From Streptomyces brevispora (GTDB taxonomy: Bacteria > Actinomycetota > Actinomycetes > Streptomycetales > Streptomycetaceae), in NCBI RefSeq assembly GCF_007829885.1, contig NZ_VIWW01000001.1:3348001-3412000 (forward strand): a DNA stretch of 64,000 nt, written 5' to 3'. Below the pieces are notes generated by a model, which saw only the letters and a program-made list of their open reading frames with translations, ran no database searches and was not told the DNA's origin. Made by a program: the position numbers and the translations under genes. Positions 27,351 to 36,345 of this stretch are shown here, piece by piece. Every line of letters begins with the position of its first letter. Positions within the stretch are counted from its first letter, which is position 1.

Positions 27351-28322
27351 TCAGTCGTGGCGGCGGCGCAGCACCCGGAAGGCGACGGCGACCAGAGCCG
27401 CTGCGACGACGAGCAGGATGCCGGTCTCGACGAGCTGGAGCGGCCAGAAGTGCGCGGCGGGGTGGTAGTCGAGATACTTCGAGGTGGCACCGTGGCGGGC
27501 CATGCACGCGTTGACGTCGGTGGCCTCGATGCAGGTGGCGTCGCCCAGCCGGGAGCCGCCATCGGTCATCCAGCCGACGGCGACGTCGGAGGCCGCCGAC
27601 GGGTACCGGAACTCCGTCCCGAGGGCCGTGGTGTCCGTCCGCATCGGCCACAGTCCGCTGCGGACGGAGTTCATGACCACGGCCGCTGCGACGTAGGCGG
27701 CCGCGGTGACGGCCATCGCGGGCAGCGTGCGCCGGATCAGCACCCCGGCGAGTGCGCCGACGGCGAGGCAGAGCAGGGCGTAGCCCACGGGGGCGGGGCC
27801 CATCGCCCCGTACGCCTCCGGCTCGAACCACTGGGTCGCGTAGTTCGTGCCGCGCCCCCGGGACCAGGCCCAGGCGTACACGGCCGACAGGACGGAGACC
27901 CCGGCCACGGTGAGGACGGCGGGCACGGCGAGCTTCGCGGCCAGCCAGCGGGTGGGAGTGACGGACTGGCTCCAGGAGAGCCGGTAGGTGCCGTCCTCCA
28001 ACTCCCGGCCGATCAACGGGCCGGCGACGAACAGGCCGATGACCGCGGGCAGGACCAGCATGGCGATGCCCGCGTACACGAGCAGCCGAGAGAAGTGCAG
28101 CTCGACGCTGAGGACATGGCGAACGGCGGTGCCGCAGCCCTGGACGGTGTGCCGGACCGAGCAGCCGGTGTCGGCGAAGGTGTCGGCGGCGTCGGACAGC
28201 ACCCACCGGGCCACGGCCATCAGGGCGATCCCGGTGAGCGCGAGCGCCCCGGTGATCCACAGGGCGCGGCGGTGCTGGCGTACGACGATGCGGGCCGGGC
28301 CGCGCAGGGCGAGTGCGCTCAT
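27351..28322 (-). CDS. ABC transporter permease
   Basis: The 323-residue membrane protein has about six hydrophobic segments (WITGALALTGIALMAVA; VYAGIAMLVLPAVIGLFVAG; AVLTVAGVSVLSAVYAWA; AVGALAGVLIRRTLPAMAV; a final one before FRVLRRRHD). Segments such as GRELEDGTYRLSWSQSVTPTRW are the YhcI/ABC-2-type permease loop. It overlaps the ATPase gene by ATGA. Export substrate unknown; regulation by the adjacent GntR protein suggests an antibiotic or envelope-stress trigger. Confidence 0.88.
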   Translation of the reverse strand: MSALALRGPARIVVRQHRRALWITGALALTGIALMAVARWVLSDAADTFADTGCSVRHTVQGCGTAVRHVLSVELHFSRLLVYAGIAMLVLPAVIGLFVAGPLIGRELEDGTYRLSWSQSVTPTRWLAAKLAVPAVLTVAGVSVLSAVYAWAWSRGRGTNYATQWFEPEAYGAMGPAPVGYALLCLAVGALAGVLIRRTLPAMAVTAAAYVAAAVVMNSVRSGLWPMRTDTTALGTEFRYPSAASDVAVGWMTDGGSRLGDATCIEATDVNACMARHGATSKYLDYHPAAHFWPLQLVETGILLVVAAALVAVAFRVLRRRHD

Positions 28323-29221
28323 GCCGCGCTCACCGCCTCACGGGTCCGCGCGTCCGCGCTCGGCGTGAGCAGTGCGGGTGCCTCGGGGGAGCGGAGATGC
28401 GCCAGCAGCAGGTCCTCCAGCGATGGTTCGACGGTCTCCCAGTCGGCGGGGTCCACCGGGCCCTCCTTGCGGACGAGTGCGGTCAGCTGCCGTCCCGTGG
28501 TGCGGGATTCGACCACGGTGTGCGGGGCGAGGTCCCGCACGGGGCCGGTGAGCAGGGTGTGCGCGGCGAGCAGTTCGTCCGTCTCGCCAGCGAGGCGGAT
28601 GCGGCCGCCGTCGACGAGCAGGAGATGGTCGCAGACGCCCTCCAGCTCGTTGAGGATGTGCGAGGACATCACGATGGTGGTGGCGTGCTCGGCGGCCTCG
28701 GCCATCAGGGCGCCCATCAGCTGGTGACGGGCGAGCGGGTCGAGGTCGGCCATCGGTTCGTCCAGCAGCAGGATTTCGGGCCGCTTGCCCAGTGCGAGGG
28801 CCAGGGCGAGCCGGGTGCGCTGCCCGCCGGACAGGGTGCGGACCTTCGCGGTCGCCGGGAGCGGTTCGGCGATGCGCCGGGCGGTGTCCCGGTCCCAGAT
28901 CCCGGGGTTCAGTTCGGCGCCCGCCCACAGCATCTCGGCGACCGTCAACTGCGGGTACAGCGGCTTCTCCTGGGCCACATAGGCCATCCGGGTCCGGGCC
29001 CCGGCAGGTGTCGAGCCCAGCACCCGTATCGCCCCCTCGGTCGGCCGCAGGAAGCCGGCGGCGAGGGCGAGCAGGGTGGACTTCCCGGCTCCGTTGGGGC
29101 CGGCGAGCGCGCAGACGGCGCCCGCGGGCAGCCGGAACGAGCAGTCGCGCAGCGCCCACCCGCCGCCCCTGCTCCGGTACTTCATGCCGAGGCCGTCGGC
29201 CTCCAGCGCGGTCCCTGTCAT
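28319..29221 (-). CDS. ABC transporter ATP-binding protein
   Basis: Three hundred residues with Walker A ALAGPNGAGKSTLLAL (about 38-53), signature LSGGQRTRLALALAL, Walker B ILLLDEPMADLDPLAR and H-loop MSSHILNELEGVCDH. An approximately 80-residue C-terminal extension follows. It overlaps both neighbours by ATGA, forming a tight GntR-ATPase-permease operon of the YtrA type. Confidence 0.93.
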   Translation of the reverse strand: MTGTALEADGLGMKYRSRGGGWALRDCSFRLPAGAVCALAGPNGAGKSTLLALAAGFLRPTEGAIRVLGSTPAGARTRMAYVAQEKPLYPQLTVAEMLWAGAELNPGIWDRDTARRIAEPLPATAKVRTLSGGQRTRLALALALGKRPEILLLDEPMADLDPLARHQLMGALMAEAAEHATTIVMSSHILNELEGVCDHLLLVDGGRIRLAGETDELLAAHTLLTGPVRDLAPHTVVESRTTGRQLTALVRKEGPVDPADWETVEPSLEDLLLAHLRSPEAPALLTPSADARTREAVSAA

Positions 29222-29628
29222 CGTTCCTGGTTCCCCTCGAATGTGCTGTCCAGTACTGCGGTGAAGAGCGCGCTCACGTCGTCCTTGTCCAGTCCGGCCG
29301 CGCGGGCGCGGCGGGCCCAGTCGGCGAGTTCGGCGCGCAGCGGGGCGTCATCGGCCGCCGCAGCGCTGCCGAGGGTCCGGGTGACGAAGGTGCCCAGGCC
29401 GCGCCGGCCCTCCACGAGGCCTTCGCGTTCCAGCTCCCGGTAGGCCTTGAGCACGGTGTTCGGGTTGATGGCGGTGGCCTCGACGACCTCGCGTGCGGTG
29501 GGCAGCCGGTCACCGGGCTCCAGCAGACCCAGGCGCAGGGCCTGTTTGGTCTGCTGGACGATCTGGAGGTACGTGGCCACGCCGCTGCGTCGGTCGATGC
29601 GGAACTCGACCGCTGCGGACTCTGCCAT
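29218..29628 (-). CDS. GntR-family repressor, YtrA type
   Basis: The 136-residue protein has the winged-helix domain (about 10-80) with ATYLQIVQQTKQALRLG and the recognition helix in EATAINPNTVLKAYRELERE, and only a short C-terminal helical tail, as in the YtrA subfamily that controls ABC transporter operons. It is first in the operon, and a 13-base palindrome lies five bases before its start, so autorepression is likely. Confidence 0.92.
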   Translation of the reverse strand: MAESAAVEFRIDRRSGVATYLQIVQQTKQALRLGLLEPGDRLPTAREVVEATAINPNTVLKAYRELEREGLVEGRRGLGTFVTRTLGSAAAADDAPLRAELADWARRARAAGLDKDDVSALFTAVLDSTFEGNQER

Positions 29629-29632
29629 CTTT

Positions 29633-29664
29633 CACCCTTTCACTAGTTGAGTAGTGAAAGGGTG
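29633..29664. promoter_or_regulatory. GntR operator palindrome overlapping the ribosome site
   Basis: CACCCTTTCACTA (29633-29645), a six-base spacer and TAGTGAAAGGGTG (29652-29664) are perfectly inverted. One arm supplies the GAAAGGG purine run just before the repressor's ATG, so bound repressor would cover the start of the transcript. Confidence 0.85.
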
Positions 29665-29674
29665 ACGTAAGGAA

Positions 29675-29700
29675 GGGGCGGCGTCAAGTGACGCCGCCCC
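29675..29700 (-). terminator. Terminator after mshD
   Basis: Eleven-base perfect stem (GGGGCGGCGTC at 29675-29685, complement 29690-29700), four-base loop, 47 bases past the mshD stop. Confidence 0.75.
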
Positions 29701-29747
29701 GAGTGGGTGGCATCAACCGATGCCGACCCCGGACGAGTCGTGACCGC

Positions 29748-30683
29748 TCAGGACTCCGTGCGGTACATCAGGTCCACCTCGTGCGTGATGAAGCCCATCC
29801 GCTCGTAGACCGTCACCGCCGCGGTGTTGTCCGCGTCGACGTAGAGCATCGCGGTCGGCAGCCCCTCCGCGGCGAGATGGCGCAGCCCGATCGCGGTGAG
29901 CGCCTTGCCCAGGCCGCCGCCCTGCGCATCGGGCCGGATGCCGACCACGTAGACCTCGCCGAGCTGCTCGTCGGCGTGCACCTTCGTCCAGTGGAAGCCG
30001 ATCAGCTCGGTGATGCCGTCCTTCTCGCGCTCGGCGAGGAAGAAGCCCTTCGGGTCGAACCAGGGCTCGGCCTTGCGGTCGTCGAGGTCGCGCTGGGTCA
30101 GCGAGCCCTGCTCGGGGTGGTGGGCGAACGCGGCGCGGTTCACGGCCAGCCAGGCGGCGTCGTCCTGACCGGGGACGAACGTACGGATGGAGACATCCGG
30201 CGGCAGTACCGGCTCGGCGATGTTCAGCGGACTCAACGGGCGTCGCAGCTGCCGCAGTTCGCGGAAGAGCGAGAGGCCGAGAACCTGCGCGAGATGGCGC
30301 GCCGCGGACCTGCCGCCGTGCGCCCAGGCCCGCAGCCGCTTACCGGTGGCGGCCAGCAGCGCCGCCCCGAGCGCCCGCCCGTGCCCGTGCCCGCGGTGCG
30401 AGGGATGCACGACCAGCTCGGCGGCCGGCGCCTCCACGGGGTCGGTGTCCTCCAGCTGCGCGTACCCGACCAGCACGCCCCCGGCGGTCAGCAGGAAGTG
30501 CCGCACACCTTCCCGGTGCCCGCCCCGCAACTGCAGCCGCCCCTGCTCGGACACGGCCTGCCTGCCGTCGGACCTGGCGGCCTCGGCGAGGAGCGCGAGG
30601 ACGGCTTCCGCCTGCTCGGGGGAGAGGGTGTCGAGCGTCTGGATCTCGCGTCCGGGGGCGGGGAGGGGTACGTCAGTCGTCAT
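29748..30683 (-). CDS. mshD: Mycothiol synthase (N-acetyltransferase)
   Basis: The 311-residue protein carries two GNAT domains. The N-terminal one has VVHPSHRGHGHGRALGAALL (acetyl-CoA loop) and the C-terminal active one GEVYVVGIRPDAQGGGLGKA, followed by YVDADNTAAVTVYERMGF. It acetylates Cys-GlcN-Ins with acetyl-CoA, the last step of mycothiol synthesis, in the cytoplasm. The ATG at 30683 lies seven bases after TACGCT, fitting a leaderless message. Stand-alone gene. Confidence 0.93.
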   Translation of the reverse strand: MTTDVPLPAPGREIQTLDTLSPEQAEAVLALLAEAARSDGRQAVSEQGRLQLRGGHREGVRHFLLTAGGVLVGYAQLEDTDPVEAPAAELVVHPSHRGHGHGRALGAALLAATGKRLRAWAHGGRSAARHLAQVLGLSLFRELRQLRRPLSPLNIAEPVLPPDVSIRTFVPGQDDAAWLAVNRAAFAHHPEQGSLTQRDLDDRKAEPWFDPKGFFLAEREKDGITELIGFHWTKVHADEQLGEVYVVGIRPDAQGGGLGKALTAIGLRHLAAEGLPTAMLYVDADNTAAVTVYERMGFITHEVDLMYRTES

Positions 30684-30690
30684 GGGTACG

Positions 30691-30696
30691 AGCGTA
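30691..30696 (-). promoter_or_regulatory. -10 element of mshD
   Basis: TACGCT on the minus strand, seven bases before the mshD ATG; implies transcription begins at or next to the start codon. Confidence 0.5.
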
Positions 30697-30789
30697 CGGG
30701 GGCGGGGACGGGCGGGGGGTGGTGCGGGGCGGTCCCGGGGACTTTCGGCGCTCGGCCGGTGGTGCGGTGCTCGACGCGTGGTGCGGCGC

Positions 30790-31139
30790 TCATCCGGTGG
30801 GGTGCGAGGGGGTCGGTACGCCGTCCGCGATGCGGGCGAGATCATCGGCGGCGGGCAGCGGCTCGCGCACCTTCTCCGGCAGGCCCGCGTAGGTGCTGAC
30901 GGCCAGGGGCTGGTTGTGGCCGCGCAACGCGTACTCGACCATCGACCGGTCGCGGCTCTCGGAGATGAGGATTCCGATGGTGGGACCGTCGTGCTCCTTG
31001 TCCCGGACCAGGTTGTCGACCACCGGGACGTAGAAGCCCAGCTGTCCGAAGTGCTCGGGGTGGGCCTTGCGGGTGCATCCTCGAGATCCCGCTCGGAGGG
31101 CCGCCCGTCCAGCTCTGGCGAACGATATTTGTTCCGCAT
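30790..31139 (-). pseudogene. Remnant of a DUF1016/YhcG-type PD-(D/E)XK nuclease gene
   Basis: A minus-strand stretch reads YRSPELDGRPSERDLEDA in one frame and then, in another, KAHPEHFGQLGFYVPVVDNL, PTIGILISESRDRSMVEYAL and LPEKVREPLP. These are the N- and C-terminal flanks of the DUF1016 C-terminal nuclease domain; the intervening core with the catalytic residues is deleted and the frames are shifted. The relic is dead. It lies between mshD and the nucleotidase gene; 31140-31325 holds no other gene. Confidence 0.65.
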
Positions 31140-31325
31140 ATGTGCGCGGTGACGTCCTTGCTCACATATATGAACGATATGCCTGAATGGCCCTTTTCTG
31201 ATCAGGTGGCAACCAGTTCGTAACCCCGAACACCTGTCGCGCTACGCGCGTTGACTCTAGGCTGCGGCTCGCAGTCTCCGGACTTTTCATCTCTCAAACC
31301 TCCCGCTGAACCCACAAGGGGACCG

Positions 31326-33203
31326 ATGTCAGCGACACCGCAGAAGAACCGCGCGTCCCGGCGGGTGCTCGCCGCCGCAGCCGGTCTTGCCACCGTCGGA
31401 GCGCTCGTCGCGGCCATGCCGGCCGGGGCGCAGGAGCGCGGGCACGGCAAGGACCACGGCCATCACGCGCCGGACCGGACCGTCGATGTGCAACTGCTGT
31501 CCTTCAACGACCTGCACGGCAACCTGGAGCCGCCGGCCGGCTCGGCCGGCATGGTCAACGAGACGCAGGCCGACGGCACGACGAAGGCCATTCCGGCCGG
31601 AGGCGTGGAATACCTCGCCTCCTCGCTGCGCACCGCGCGCAAGGGCCACCCGTACTCGATCACCGCGGCCGGCGGCGACATGGTGGGCGCGAGCCCCCTG
31701 CTGTCGGGGCTCTTCCACGACGAGCCGACCATCGAGGCGCTCAACAAGATCAACCTCGATGTGACGACCGTCGGCAACCACGAGTTCGACGAGGGCGCCA
31801 CGGAGCTGGCCCGCCTCCAGAACGGCGGCTGCCACCCGGTCGAGGGGTGCTACGAGAAGGGCAAGAAGTTCAAGGGTGCCGACTTCCCGTACCTCGCGGC
31901 CAACGTGACGAGCGAGAAGACCGGCAAGCCGATCCTCAAGCCGTACACGGTGTGGAAGAAGAACGGCGTCAAGATCGGCTTCATCGGGGTGACCCTGGAG
32001 GGCACGCCGAACATCGTGACGGCCAACGGCGTCAAGGGCCTGAAGTTCCACGACGAGATCGAGACGGTCAACAAGTACGCCAAGGAGCTGGACCGCCAGG
32101 GCGTCAAGTCCATCGTCGCGCTGATCCACGAGGGTGGCCTGCCCGCCTCGACGTCGTACGACTACGACTGCGACAGCCCGGCCGCCGGTGACGGCATCTC
32201 CGGACCGATCACCGACATCGCCAAGGGCATCTCGCCGAAGGTCGACGCCCTGGTGACGGGCCACACCCACCAGGCGTACGTGTGCACCATCCCGGACCCG
32301 GCGGGCAACCCGCGCCTGGTCACCTCGGCCTCGTCGTTCGGCAAGCTGTACACGGACACGACGCTCACCTACGACCGTCGCACCAACGACATCGTGCGCA
32401 CGGCGGTGAAGGGCTCCGGTACGTCGAAGTCCTCGAAGCACCAGCAGCACCCCGCGCCCGCGAACCCGGTCTCGACGAACCACATCGTCAACAGGGACCA
32501 GGCCCCGGCCACGGACATGACGGCCCTCATCGCGCGCTGGAACACCCTCGCGGCGCCGATCGCGAACCGGCCGCAGGGCTTCATCTCGGCCGACATCAAC
32601 GGCCGCGGCTCCACGGCCCCGGAGAAGCCGCTCGGCAATCTGATCGCGGACGCGCAGCTGGAGGGCCTGGCCCCGGCGGACAAGGGCGGGGCGGTCGTCG
32701 CCTTCATGAACCCGGGCGGCATCCGTGCCGACCTGGTGTACAAGGCGTCGGGCAGTGAGGGCGACGGCGTGGTGACGTACGGCGAGTCGTTCACCGTGCA
32801 GCCGTTCACCAACATGATGAACGTCCTCGACCTGACCGGTGCGCAGCTCGTCAGCGCGCTCCAGCAGCAGGTCAGCGGCTCGAACGAGGCCAGCCCGAAG
32901 ATCCTTCAGGTGTCGAAGGGCCTCACGTACACCCTGGACATGACGAAGTCGGGCGCTGCCCGGGTGGTCACCGACACGATTCTGCTGAACGGCGAGGCGA
33001 TCGACCCCGCCAAGACGTACCGCGTCGCGATGAACGAGTTCCTGGCGGGCGGCGGCGACGGCTTCGCGGCTCTTGGCCAGGGCACCAACAAGCTGGTCGG
33101 CGCCTCCGACCTGGACCTGTTCAACGCCTACCTGGCCGCGCACTCCACGGCCGCCGCGCCGATGACGCCGCCGGCGACCGACCGGATCACGATCATCAAG
33201 TAG
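31326..33203 (+). CDS. Secreted bifunctional metallophosphatase/5'-nucleotidase
   Basis: The 625-residue protein has a Sec signal (RRVLAAAAGLATVGALVAAMPAGAQ) and a metallophosphatase domain (about 55-370) with all dinuclear-metal motifs: LLSFNDLHGNLEP, AGGDMVGASPLL, TVGNHEFDEG, VALIHEGG and VTGHTHQAY. A 5'-nucleotidase C-terminal domain (about 420-610) provides the substrate pocket (VAFMNPGGIRADL, YGESFTVQPFTNMM). It should release phosphate from extracellular nucleotides, matching the phosphate block upstream. ATG 31326 is chosen because the signal peptide starts there; AAGGGGACCG precedes it. Confidence 0.93.
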   Translation: MSATPQKNRASRRVLAAAAGLATVGALVAAMPAGAQERGHGKDHGHHAPDRTVDVQLLSFNDLHGNLEPPAGSAGMVNETQADGTTKAIPAGGVEYLASSLRTARKGHPYSITAAGGDMVGASPLLSGLFHDEPTIEALNKINLDVTTVGNHEFDEGATELARLQNGGCHPVEGCYEKGKKFKGADFPYLAANVTSEKTGKPILKPYTVWKKNGVKIGFIGVTLEGTPNIVTANGVKGLKFHDEIETVNKYAKELDRQGVKSIVALIHEGGLPASTSYDYDCDSPAAGDGISGPITDIAKGISPKVDALVTGHTHQAYVCTIPDPAGNPRLVTSASSFGKLYTDTTLTYDRRTNDIVRTAVKGSGTSKSSKHQQHPAPANPVSTNHIVNRDQAPATDMTALIARWNTLAAPIANRPQGFISADINGRGSTAPEKPLGNLIADAQLEGLAPADKGGAVVAFMNPGGIRADLVYKASGSEGDGVVTYGESFTVQPFTNMMNVLDLTGAQLVSALQQQVSGSNEASPKILQVSKGLTYTLDMTKSGAARVVTDTILLNGEAIDPAKTYRVAMNEFLAGGGDGFAALGQGTNKLVGASDLDLFNAYLAAHSTAAAPMTPPATDRITIIK

Positions 33204-33265
33204 CTCCAGCCACGAGGGATCGTCCCTGCGCCCGAGCGCTCGGCCGCTCGGACCGAGTTCGAAAA

Positions 33266-33310
33266 CCGACGGCCCGCCACGGGTCTTGAGTTCTAGTGGC
33301 GGGCCGTCGG
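33266..33310 (+). terminator. Terminator after the 5'-nucleotidase gene
   Basis: Perfect 15-base stem (CCGACGGCCCGCCAC at 33266-33280, complement 33296-33310) around a 15-base loop, 63 bases after the stop. Confidence 0.8.
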
Positions 33311-33424
33311 CCCATCAGGCCGGTCCGGGCTGGTGAAATCGCCGCCATTGCCATCTGTTCCCCGTGACGTGCACCGGTCATAATCTGACGGCTGACCCCA
33401 CACGGCACCCGGAGGCGTCCCCGC

Positions 33425-34318
33425 ATGAGCCCGTACACAGCCAACCGCCGGAACTTCCTGGCCGGCGCACTGGCCGTCTCCGCCACCGCCCTCCTGGGCG
33501 CGGCCCCCGCCCATGCCTCGGCCCGCCAGGCCCTCACCACCCAGGACTGGATGAGCGGCATCACGGACGGCACCGCGTTGCAGCGGCTCACCATCCCCGG
33601 CTCGCACGACTCGGGCGCCCGCTACGGCGGACCCTGGACCGAGTGCCAGAACACCACGATCGCGGAGCAGCTGAACAGCGGGCTGCGCTTCCTCGACGTA
33701 CGGTGCCGGATCACCGGCGGCTCCTTCGCGATCCACCACGGGGCCTCGTACCAGAACCTGATGTTCGGCGATGTCCTGGGCGCCTGCTGGGACTTCCTGG
33801 CCGCGCACCCCACCGAGACCGTGCTGATGCGGGTCAAGCAGGAGTACTCGCAGGAGAGCGACGCGGCGTTCCGGGCGGTCTTCGACGACTACCTCGACGG
33901 CAGGGGCTGGCGGCCGCTGTTCCACATCGACTCCGCCCTGCCCGCACTGGGCGGGGCGCGCGGCCAGGTGGTGCTGCTCGCCGACAACGGCGGTCTGCCC
34001 GGGATTCGTTACGCCGATCCCGGCCTCTTCGACATCCAGGACGACTACATGGCGGAGCCGTTCGCCAAGTACCCCAAGATCGCAGCCCAGTTCCGCAAGG
34101 CGGCCGGGCAGCCGGGCAAGCTCTTCATGAACTACGTCTCGACCGCCGCCCTGCTGCCGCCCCGGGGGAACGCGGACCGGCTCAACCCGCAGGTCCAGTC
34201 GTTCCTCGACGGCTCGGAGGCGTCCGGCTGGACCGGTCTCGGCATCGTCCCGCTGGATTTCCCGGCGACCCGGTCCGGGCTGGTGGAGTCGCTGATCCGG
34301 CACAACCCGGGGGTCTGA
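33425..34318 (+). CDS. Phosphatidylinositol-specific phospholipase C-like enzyme, Tat-exported
   Basis: The 297-residue product has a twin-arginine signal (NRRNFLAGALAVSATALLGAA, cleaved after AHA). The PI-PLC X-type barrel follows with both catalytic His: IPGSHDSGARYG (about 60) and FAIHHGASYQN (about 105), plus LRFLDVRCR and MRVKQEYS. It cleaves phosphatidylinositol or GPI-like lipids at the outer face. Spacing to the previous gene and its own terminator-free upstream suggest a separate promoter. Confidence 0.92.
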   Translation: MSPYTANRRNFLAGALAVSATALLGAAPAHASARQALTTQDWMSGITDGTALQRLTIPGSHDSGARYGGPWTECQNTTIAEQLNSGLRFLDVRCRITGGSFAIHHGASYQNLMFGDVLGACWDFLAAHPTETVLMRVKQEYSQESDAAFRAVFDDYLDGRGWRPLFHIDSALPALGGARGQVVLLADNGGLPGIRYADPGLFDIQDDYMAEPFAKYPKIAAQFRKAAGQPGKLFMNYVSTAALLPPRGNADRLNPQVQSFLDGSEASGWTGLGIVPLDFPATRSGLVESLIRHNPGV

Positions 34319-34333
34319 GCGGGGCGTTCCGGG

Positions 34334-35563
34334 TCACGACCAGGAGCCGACGGCGCGTGCGGCCCGTTTGACGGCGTAGGCGCACAGCCGGGTTCCGTAG
34401 AGGTCCAGGGCGTCGTCGGGATCGTCGTCGTAGTGGGTGGCCACTTCGTGCCACCGGTCCCACGCGTAGAGCCGGGCGTGGCGGCGGTCGTCGTCCGTGC
34501 GGTCCGGTTCGTCGGTCCGGCGGCTGTTCAGCCACTGCTGCCACTCCTCGTGGGCGGCGGGGTCGGCCGAGAGCTCGCCTTCCGGTGCGGCGGGCCGGTC
34601 CCTGGCGAGTGCGGCGGTGATGTACGCGGCCGGGCGTGCGGGGCGCCATCCGACGGCCATCCCGATGAGTTCGGCGGTGATGTCGTGGGCCTCCAGGCCC
34701 CGGTCGATCAGCGGACGCAGTGCGAAGGCCAGACGGCGCAGCCCCTCCGGCTGGGTCCAGCCGACGAGCGGCCGGACCTGCCGGGCGATGCGGACGTCCC
34801 GGGCGACCTGCCACGGGCTCCGGCGCGGCGGACTGCCGCTGTTGCCTCCCCTGTTGCGCGCTCTGGCCCTCGCGCGCGGCGCGCACGTGCGCGAGGTGTA
34901 GTTGAACCACCCGTCCGGATCAGCAGTCGGTACGTTGTGGTGCCGCCCAGGAGAATGGGGTGCAGGCTGCGGGCAACCATGCGTTCGGGAAGGCCTGTTG
35001 TCCGCAGAGTGTCGCTTCGTCCGGACGGCGGACTTCGCCGCGAGCGCCCGTCCCTCGTCCGTCACTCCGGCCACCCGGGCCCGGTACCCGGAGCCGTCGA
35101 GCCGGTGCCCCATCGCCTCGTCGTACGAGGCAGGGATCGTTGCTGCGTAGATCGTCGCCGTAGCGGTGTACGGGCGGCCGGGGAGCCGGAGGTTCTTCTT
35201 CGTGCCGTGCCGGTGCCACGCCAGTGCGCCCAGTTCCCGCAGCACCCGGACGTGACGTTTCACGGTGGCCGTTGACACCCCGCATCGAGCGGCTGTGCCT
35301 TCGAGGTCGTACAGGACGAAGCCCAGCCGGTAGTCCATCCTGGCTGCCAAGTCCTGGGCCACGGTCAGCGTCGTCTCTGTCGCGCGTGGGTGCAGACGGG
35401 CGCCGACCAGCCACGTCACGGCAGGCAGCCACGCCCGGGGCTGACTGTGCCGAGCGGACGTCGAGTCGACCTCTTGCATGGCGCGGGGAACGGGGGTCCA
35501 TGCCGGATCCGGGCATGACGGAGGAGCGCAGCGCGAAGCCGCGCCGGTGGTGGTACGGCGCAT
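34334..35563 (-). CDS. HTH-domain protein of actinobacterial accessory regions
   Basis: From the ATG at 35563 the product has 409 residues; ATG 35479 is an alternative start. An N-terminal winged-helix region (about 70-130: LEGTAARCGVSTATVKRHVR) is followed by a long polar, Arg/Pro-rich linker and a C-terminal helical domain (about 260-409: LIDRGLEAHDITAELIGMAVG; ARLYAWDRWHEVATHYDDD). Proteins of this architecture resemble replication-initiation or regulatory proteins carried by Streptomyces integrative elements, but this one lies alone; I cannot assign a function. Codon use is slightly less G/C-rich in the linker. Confidence 0.65.
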   Translation of the reverse strand: MRRTTTGAASRCAPPSCPDPAWTPVPRAMQEVDSTSARHSQPRAWLPAVTWLVGARLHPRATETTLTVAQDLAARMDYRLGFVLYDLEGTAARCGVSTATVKRHVRVLRELGALAWHRHGTKKNLRLPGRPYTATATIYAATIPASYDEAMGHRLDGSGYRARVAGVTDEGRALAAKSAVRTKRHSADNRPSRTHGCPQPAPHSPGRHHNVPTADPDGWFNYTSRTCAPRARARARNRGGNSGSPPRRSPWQVARDVRIARQVRPLVGWTQPEGLRRLAFALRPLIDRGLEAHDITAELIGMAVGWRPARPAAYITAALARDRPAAPEGELSADPAAHEEWQQWLNSRRTDEPDRTDDDRRHARLYAWDRWHEVATHYDDDPDDALDLYGTRLCAYAVKRAARAVGSWS

Positions 35564-35645
35564 GACGGTCCGTCGAGGTAGGCGCAGGCCGGGGGCGGCG
35601 GGTCGGATGGTCCGCCGCCCCCGCGTGTGTGGTGTGCCGGGACGG

Positions 35646-36107
35646 TTACGCCCGGCCGTCGTCGAGGACGGGCCGCCCAAGCGTGAACCAGACGACCTTG
35701 CGGCCGGGGTGATGCTCGCCTGCCGTGTTCGCTCCCCACGCGAGGGCGAGGCTCTCCACGATCATGAGCCCCCGCCCGCGCTCCTGTTCGGGTCCCACGC
35801 ACAGTGCGTGCAGGAGCGGCGGAGCGGCGGGCCCGTCATCCGCGACGGCGACGGTGACCCGCTTGCGGTTGACGGCCACGTGGACGCGGATCAGAGGCGT
35901 AGAGGTGTGGCGGTGGGCGTTGGTGACCACTTCGGTGACGCAGATCTGCGCGTCCTCGACCAGGTCGTGGTGTCTGCTGACGCCCAGCAGTGAGGTGACG
36001 AAGTCACGCGCGAGTTTGGCCGCGCTGGCGGTGTTCGGCAGGGTGAGCCGGTAGGTCTCGCCGCCGAGCGGATTGCTGGGCCGGGGAGTTGTAGTGGCGT
36101 GGCTCAT
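35646..36107 (-). CDS. Anti-sigma/regulatory ATP-binding protein (HATPase_c_2)
   Basis: The 153-residue protein is a lone GHKL ATPase: N-box EDAQICVTEVVTNAHRHT (about 50-67), G1-like [12 protein letters not shown] and G2-like GRGLMIVESLA. Such RsbW-like proteins are abundant in Streptomyces and often pair with XRE/DUF397 genes, as here (divergent at 36346). Likely role: serine-kinase-type partner of a sigma or anti-anti-sigma factor. The 238-base intergenic gap to the XRE gene is relatively A/T-rich and probably holds both promoters. Confidence 0.85.
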   Translation of the reverse strand: MSHATTTPRPSNPLGGETYRLTLPNTASAAKLARDFVTSLLGVSRHHDLVEDAQICVTEVVTNAHRHTSTPLIRVHVAVNRKRVTVAVADDGPAAPPLLHALCVGPEQERGRGLMIVESLALAWGANTAGEHHPGRKVVWFTLGRPVLDDGRA

Positions 36108-36345
36108 GTCGTTCTCCCAACGCGCTGCGGTCTGAACGGGTGTGTCGCTCGTTGAACGGTGGCAGTCGCCGTACGGGGCAACCCAGTTTTGTACGAATGC
36201 ACTTCCGTTTTCCTGCGTGCCGATCCGGTGTAGGTACTACCGTAGAGATGTGTATCAAGTGTTGTGGAATTACTCATAACTAGAGCGCGAAATAGACCCC
36301 TTCGAGGGATGCAGCCACACTGGATTTCGACAAGAGGAGAGGCTG

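Noticed and set aside
30684..31139. Long N-terminal extension of mshD
   Set aside because: The extension is out-of-frame DNA of the DUF1016 relic; the leaderless -10 fixes the mshD start at 30683.
31200..31240. PHO box before the 5'-nucleotidase gene
   Set aside because: CAGTTCGTAACCCCGAACAC contains two partial half-sites but not the 11-base direct repeat spacing, so I did not call it.
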